A program made the position numbers and the translations under genes. Shown piece by piece: positions 59,441 to 64,000 of a stretch of 64,000 nt of DNA. The notes under the pieces are model-generated. The model did no database searches, was not told where the DNA came from, and saw nothing but the letters and a program-made list of their open reading frames with translations. Source of the stretch: an uncultured Robinsoniella sp. (GTDB taxonomy: Bacteria > Bacillota > Clostridia > Lachnospirales > Lachnospiraceae); NCBI GenBank assembly GCA_900540475.1, contig UQGG01000013.1, positions 1 through 64,000 of the forward strand, given 5' to 3'. Position 1 is the first letter of the stretch; each line of letters opens with the position of its first letter.

Positions 59441-60766
59441 ATGAGTGATAAAATAGGAAACCAGGTAGTAGAAGCAAGAACTGAGAGAACGAAGTGGTAT
59501 TGTGACGCAAGATTTGGGATGTTTATTCATTGGGGTCTGTATGCCATTCCCGCAAGAGGAGAATGGGTGCGCAGCACCGAACGGATGCCAAAGGAAGAAT
59601 ACGACCAGTTTTTTGATGAATTTACCACTGATAATTATGATCCGAAGGAATGGGCAAGGCTGGCGAAAAAAGCAGGTATGAAATATGCAGTTTTAACAGC
59701 AAAGCATCATGACGGATTTTGCCTGTATGACACGGCGCTGACAGATTTTAAGTCCACCAATGCACCTTGCAAAAGGGATCTTGTACGGGAATTTCTGCAA
59801 GCATTCCGTGCCGAGGGAATTCGCGTGGGACTGTATTTTTCCATAATTGACTGGCGTCATCCGGATTTCCCCCATTATGGGGACAAGTTCCATCCAATGA
59901 GGGACAATGAAGAATTTAAAGGAAAAGAACATGATTTTGACCGGTACCTTACGTATATGCATGGACAGGTCAAAGAACTGCTGACAAATTATGGGCACTT
60001 AGACCTGATGTGGTTTGACTTTTCTTATGGTCTCATGAATTGTGAAAAGTGGAAAGCATCGGAATTGATAGAAATGGTAAGAAGCATCCAGCCCCATATT
60101 GTAATTGACAACCGGCTGGAAGGAAGCGCGGAAAATGCAGGATCGATCCGCACCTTGAATCCTACCCCATATTCGGGAGACTTTGCATCACCGGAACAGA
60201 TGGTTCCGCCGGAGGGGATCCGTGATGAGGGCGGCAGCCCCATACCATGGGAGGCATGTATTACCCTGAATAACAACTGGGGATATGCGGCTCATGACTA
60301 TCATTATAAATCAGCGAAAATGGTAATTCATATGCTGGTAGAATGTGTGAGTAAAAATGGAAACCTGATCTTAAATGTAGGACCCAATGCCAAAGGCGAG
60401 ATTCCCAAAGAGTCTGTAGAAATTCTGGAAGAGGTAGGAACATGGATGCAGCAAAACGGAAAAAGTATCTATGGCTGCGGGCTGTCCGAATTTCCAAAGC
60501 CTGAGTGGGGAAGATTTACTCAGAACGGCAAAAAGCTTTATGCACATGTAATGGAAGAACAGGCAGGTGCAATCTGCCTGGAAAAGATGGCGGGAATGGT
60601 TGACCATATGCGTCTATTAAAAGATGGGTCGGAAGTGAAGGAAACATTTTTCTGGAACTTAAAGGAATATGGGGAAAATGCATTCTTTTTCTTTGATACC
60701 CATAGCAGTGACTGCTATCCGCTGCCGGATGAACATGATACCGTGGTAGAGATATCGTTAACATAG
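59441..60766 (+). CDS. Alpha-L-fucosidase, GH29
   Basis: A 441-residue cytosolic exo-enzyme removing alpha-linked L-fucose. Typical GH29 sequence: FGMFIHWGLYAIPARGEWV near residue 27, YAVLTAKHHDGFCLYDT near 83, and nucleophile Asp193 in LDLMWFDFSYG. A C-terminal beta domain ends the protein. With no signal peptide, it must act on imported fucosylated substrates, matching the importer upstream. ATG 59441 follows AGAGGAGG; the open frame back to 59360 crosses the leader repeats. Confidence 0.93.
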   Translation: MSDKIGNQVVEARTERTKWYCDARFGMFIHWGLYAIPARGEWVRSTERMPKEEYDQFFDEFTTDNYDPKEWARLAKKAGMKYAVLTAKHHDGFCLYDTALTDFKSTNAPCKRDLVREFLQAFRAEGIRVGLYFSIIDWRHPDFPHYGDKFHPMRDNEEFKGKEHDFDRYLTYMHGQVKELLTNYGHLDLMWFDFSYGLMNCEKWKASELIEMVRSIQPHIVIDNRLEGSAENAGSIRTLNPTPYSGDFASPEQMVPPEGIRDEGGSPIPWEACITLNNNWGYAAHDYHYKSAKMVIHMLVECVSKNGNLILNVGPNAKGEIPKESVEILEEVGTWMQQNGKSIYGCGLSEFPKPEWGRFTQNGKKLYAHVMEEQAGAICLEKMAGMVDHMRLLKDGSEVKETFFWNLKEYGENAFFFFDTHSSDCYPLPDEHDTVVEISLT

Positions 60767-60796
60767 AAGAGCAGCATGGCGGCAGCAGTCAGACTC

Positions 60797-60833
60797 TAGA
60801 GTGCACAGCTGTCAGAAATTAAATTGAAACACC
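60797..60833. repeat. Fragment of the palindromic element
   Basis: TAGAGTGCACAGCTGTCAGA then AAATTGAAACACC resembles the fused ends of the family with internal loss. Confidence 0.45.
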
Positions 60834-60869
60834 GTAAATGGAAATGGGAGTATCTGAAAGGAGTGTATT

Positions 60870-62297
60870 ATGATAATAATAGGAAATGAAAGTTCTGCAA
60901 ATTGTATCGTTCGTTTTTATGGGGAAGGGACTTCTTTAATCGAAGAAGATTTTCCAAAGGTATCGGCTGTTTTTCAGGGGAAATATCTGCAGAGCCGGGT
61001 CTTAACAGACGGGGACGGTAAAGTATGGATTTTAACGGGGATGGGAAAACCGGAAGAGGTTACCATTTTGAAATTAAAAGAACTGCTTGCAAAAGCGGCG
61101 AAAGAAGTGAAGGGCTGTGAGATTACAGAAGCGGTGATTGATATTTCCCAACTTCTGAAAATATTCGGCATCCAATGTGTTGATAAATGTGTGGAGAGTA
61201 TACGTCTTGGTCTGGCGGAAGGGCTGACTTATAAGAAGGATGCTAAGGCAGGGGAATATAAGATTTTTCTGTCTGGAATTCCGGAGAATCAGCTGGCATT
61301 GGCGCAGGAACTCCTGCGGGATGGAGAAGATCTGGGAGATGCAGTAATTTTTACAAGAAAGCTGGTTAATATGCCGGGGAATAAACTGCGTCCCATGGAT
61401 CTGGCAAAAGAAATTGAAGAGCATGTAAAGGACTGCGAAATAGAATACGTCCTTTATGATTATGATAAACTCCGGGAAATGGGCATGGGCGCATTAAATG
61501 CAGTAGGGGGCAGCAGTGAATTCCCCCCATGCATGTGCGTTCTGCGTTACAAGGGAGATCCGGGCAGCAGCGAGATTACAGGACTGGTAGGTAAAGGCGT
61601 AACTTCCGATACCGGCGGCTATTGCCTGAAATCCCGGGATTCCCTCATCGGCATGCATGGTGATATGGCAGGCGGTGCAGTAACGGCATCGGTGATAAAA
61701 GCATTGGCAAAAAGCAATGCCAGAGTCAATGTGACCTGCGTAATTCCCATCTGTGAAAACCGGCTGACAGCCGGAAGCCTGCTTCCCGGGGATGTCATAA
61801 CTTCCTATTCCGGACAGACTATTGAAATATTAAATACCGATGCGGAAGGCCGCCTGATACTTGCTGACGGAGTGAGCTATGCCGTAATAGAGGAAAAGGT
61901 TACAAGAGTGCTGGATATTGCAACCCTCACAGGAGCCATGGCTAATGCACTTGGAAATCATGTAACCGGAGTAATCTCCGATTCCGACCGGATCTGGAGT
62001 GAGCTGGAAGCAGCGTCAGCAGGCACAGGGGAATATTTCTGCCGACTGCCATTCTACCAGGAAAATGAAAAGATGCTGGAAAGTGAAATCGCGGATATTA
62101 AAAATATGGGCGAAAGTTTCTGCGGTGCAATTACGGCAGGCCTTTTCATCCGGCATTTTGCCAACCAGGTGCCATGGATTCATCTGGATATTGCCGGAAC
62201 GGCACATGTTGGAAGACCGCTGTATGAATTCCAGGCAAAGGGTGCTACGGGGGCGACAATTGATACGATTTATCGTTGGCTGAATATGATGATTTAA
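60870..62297 (+). CDS. Leucyl aminopeptidase family protein (M17)
   Basis: A 475-residue cytosolic metallopeptidase. The N-terminal third is poorly conserved; the catalytic domain shows GLVGKGVTSDTGGYCLKS near 243, with the metal-binding Lys and Asp, and the signature NTDAEGRLILADG at 322-334. It releases N-terminal amino acids from peptides. The SLIGMHGDMAGGAV segment departs slightly from the usual MKxDMxGAA, so specificity may differ. AAAGGAG precedes ATG 60870. It follows the fucosidase by 103 bases with no terminator, so the two may share a transcript. Confidence 0.88.
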   Translation: MIIIGNESSANCIVRFYGEGTSLIEEDFPKVSAVFQGKYLQSRVLTDGDGKVWILTGMGKPEEVTILKLKELLAKAAKEVKGCEITEAVIDISQLLKIFGIQCVDKCVESIRLGLAEGLTYKKDAKAGEYKIFLSGIPENQLALAQELLRDGEDLGDAVIFTRKLVNMPGNKLRPMDLAKEIEEHVKDCEIEYVLYDYDKLREMGMGALNAVGGSSEFPPCMCVLRYKGDPGSSEITGLVGKGVTSDTGGYCLKSRDSLIGMHGDMAGGAVTASVIKALAKSNARVNVTCVIPICENRLTAGSLLPGDVITSYSGQTIEILNTDAEGRLILADGVSYAVIEEKVTRVLDIATLTGAMANALGNHVTGVISDSDRIWSELEAASAGTGEYFCRLPFYQENEKMLESEIADIKNMGESFCGAITAGLFIRHFANQVPWIHLDIAGTAHVGRPLYEFQAKGATGATIDTIYRWLNMMI

Positions 62298-62325
62298 TAT
62301 GTTGAAAATGGATATGATTATGGAG

Positions 62326-62358
62326 ACTTCTTCGCAGATTGCTGCGGGGAAGTTTTTT
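62326..62358 (+). terminator. Terminator of the second glycan locus
   Basis: ACTTCTTCGCAG and CTGCGGGGAAGT pair around ATTG, then six T. Confidence 0.85.
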
Positions 62359-62497
62359 CGTTACGGTATTTCTTAAAGAAGCAGATACAAAATTCGGTTT
62401 ACTTTTTTGCAAGGCAGCACTTCTACAGTATTTGGCAGTAAGGAAGAGCTTTTTTGCTATAGTCATATCGTTTTTTATGACTTAATAGGAGCTATTC

Positions 62498-62518
62498 AAT
62501 ACATTCTGGCAATGTATT
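62498..62518. promoter_or_regulatory. Inverted repeat upstream of the InlB-repeat gene
   Basis: AATACATT, CTGGC, AATGTATT: perfect 8-base arms, 52 bases before the start codon. It resembles the ATACATTCTG half-sites at 45757-46003. Confidence 0.45.
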
Positions 62519-62569
62519 TGATGATTATATGGTAGCATTGTAAAAATATGTCGAAAAGGAGAGGGAGTT

Positions 62570-63085
62570 ATGGAAAGGAAAAATAAGTTATTATGTAGAG
62601 AGTGGAAAAGATGGACGGCGCTGGTTATGGTAATTGTAATGATATTTTTGCAGCCGTGCACGGTACTGGCTGATGCCGGGTTACGCAGGACAGAGACAGG
62701 AGCAGGAAAAGATGATGTGACTGAGTCAGTAGAGGATATGGAGACGGACTCAGTGGAAACAGAATCTGAGGAGAAAGAGGAAGCACCGATAAATGGGGAT
62801 TCAGAAGAAATATCGGAGGAAGAATTACAATCAGAGACGGAAACGGAGGTGTTAACAGAAGCGTTCACCGAAGTAGAGATTGAAGATGCTTATGATAAAG
62901 GAATAGAGAACTCTGTTGAGGAAAATCTGTCAGGTATAGAAACAGAGGAGAAAGTTATGGAGGATATGGAAACCGATTCAGATATTCTTCTGGAAACAGA
63001 ATCGGAAACAGTTGTTTACGAGGATAATTTGCCACTGAATAGGATATCAGAAAAAATCGTATACGGTAACATTTTATGCAGATAA
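62570..63085 (+). CDS. N-terminal part of a secreted InlB-repeat protein (frame broken)
   Basis: 171 codons: basic start and hydrophobic signal peptide (ALVMVIVMIFLQPCTVLADA, about 17-36), then a Glu/Thr/Asp-rich low-complexity stalk with recurring ETES/METDS units. The frame stops at 63085. Just before that, at an A6 run (63051-63056), a different frame takes over that encodes the InlB repeats below; with five A the two parts would join as ISEKSYTVTFYAD. AGGAGAGGGAG precedes the start. Either a one-base error, a phase-variable tract or a real inactivating mutation. Confidence 0.8.
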   Translation: MERKNKLLCREWKRWTALVMVIVMIFLQPCTVLADAGLRRTETGAGKDDVTESVEDMETDSVETESEEKEEAPINGDSEEISEEELQSETETEVLTEAFTEVEIEDAYDKGIENSVEENLSGIETEEKVMEDMETDSDILLETESETVVYEDNLPLNRISEKIVYGNILCR

Positions 63086-64000
63086 TGTAGTCGTAGATAA
63101 GCAGACAGTAACGGAAGGGGAAGCGGCAGAAGAACCGGGAGCACCGGAAAAACCAGGGTATACCTTTCAGGGCTGGAACGGAGATTATACAAGGGTGACA
63201 AACAGCCGTAATGTATATGCAAAATATGCTGTCGGGGAATTTACAACCCATACTGTTACTTTCCTGGATTATGATGGAAGACTTGCGGGTAACCGGCAGT
63301 ATGTGCAGGACGGCGGAAGTGCCGGAAGTCCTGTGATGCCGGAAAGGCCGGGTTACACCTTCTTAGGCTGGGATGAAAGCCGGTTCTATATCAAGGGGGA
63401 TAAAACGCTAAATGCCCAATATCGAGAGGGTGTATACAAGACGTATATGCTAAATTATTACGGATACCGTAATAACAAAGCCACCGAGCAAATCTTAAAA
63501 GAGGAAATTGTAGTGGAAGGAGAGGATGGTGTACCACCCGAGCCGGAAGAGGTAGAGGGCTATACTTTTGCAGGCTGGGACAGGAACATTCTGTACACGA
63601 ATGTGTACCGAAGCCAGAACATTAAGGCGCTGTATTATAAGGGGAAATACAGTACGCATAAAGTCGAGTTTGTGGATTATAACGGGAAAGCACTGATGAA
63701 TCCGCAGCATATCCCAGACGGAGAGAGTGCTTACAGCCCGTTAAAACCAGTACGGGAAGGTTATACGTTTATCGGCTGGGACAAGAGCCGTTTCTGGATA
63801 CATAAGGATACGAAGCTGACCGCCCGTTACCGGGAAGGTGAGCATAAGACCTATACGCAGAACTATTACGGATACCGTAATAACAAAGCCACCGAGCAAA
63901 TCTTAAAAGAGGAAATCGTAGTGGAAGGAGAGGATGGTGTACCGCCCGAGCCGGAAGAGATAGAGGGATATACTTTTGCAGGCTGGGACAGGAATGTTCT
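63057..64000 (+). CDS. InlB B-repeat region of a large secreted protein (runs off the window)
   Basis: An uninterrupted frame to the window end with at least five Listeria-Bacteroides (InlB B) repeats: each has a TVTFxDxDG-like strand, a P-E-(K/R)-PGYTF-x-GWD core and a closing Y(R/K) strand (KPGYTFQGWNGD, RPGYTFLGWDESRF, VEGYTFAGWDRN, REGYTFIGWDKSRF). From 63453 a 408-base unit begins that recurs at 63861 with few changes. Such repeats form extended stalks in surface or secreted adhesin-like proteins. It has no credible start of its own, so it belongs with the preceding segment through the A6 frameshift. Confidence 0.85.

Overview
The window reads as chromosomal DNA of a gut-type Gram-positive anaerobe of the class Clostridia, most likely family Lachnospiraceae. 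The grounds are AGGAGG-type ribosome binding sites, sigma-A promoters with 17-base spacing, T-box control of leuA, pheST and valS, many small proteins of Clostridia-type families (DUF1540, DUF6485, DUF6512), EFR1-type ferredoxin and CUT1 sugar transporters lacking their own ATPase. The species cannot be fixed from the sequence alone.

Layout. 1-0.8 kb: end of a dispersed palindromic repeat, a decayed fibronectin-III-like gene and tRNA-Pro(GGG). 0.9-6.4 kb: a manganese exporter under a yybP-ykoY riboswitch and a MarR-controlled heterodimeric ABC exporter. 6.4-11.2 kb: an alpha/beta hydrolase, a radical SAM protein paired with an AAA ATPase, and an ECF sigma factor with a membrane-anchored partner. 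11.2-28.2 kb is housekeeping: T-box/leuA, small cysteine-rich proteins, a SleB-like hydrolase, thrC, citrate synthase, 6S RNA, galM, a SpoIID-like protein, a BrkB membrane protein, T-box/pheST and a histidine phosphatase. 28.3-40.2 kb is the first glycan locus: LacI regulator, ABC importer, a DUF5060/DUF5605 glycosidase and a very large secreted GH51 arabinofuranosidase with Ig-like C-terminal domains; together they suggest uptake and cleavage of arabinose-containing plant glycans. 40.2-42 kb is a repeat-rich gene-poor stretch holding a 316-base palindrome, then an EFR1 protein. 42.2-50.2 kb: T-box/valS, a MurE-like ligase and a fused double-thioredoxin/CcdA membrane protein. 50.3-62.3 kb is the second glycan locus: a membrane-bound AraC-type sensor-regulator, an LplABC-type importer, a cytosolic two-lobed transglutaminase-like protein, a GH29 alpha-L-fucosidase and an M17 aminopeptidase. 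62.5 kb to the end: the start of a large secreted InlB-repeat protein whose reading frame is broken at an A6 run.

The signals most worth following are: (1) a family of palindromic intergenic elements about 164 bases long, with shortened derivatives, present in at least ten places, one of which supplies the stop codons of two convergent genes; (2) the 316-base near-perfect palindrome; (3) the fucosidase-transglutaminase-aminopeptidase set, which could be an intracellular route for breaking down fucosylated glycopeptides; (4) the A6 frameshift in the InlB-repeat surface protein. All function calls come from reading motifs and context by eye; no search was run.
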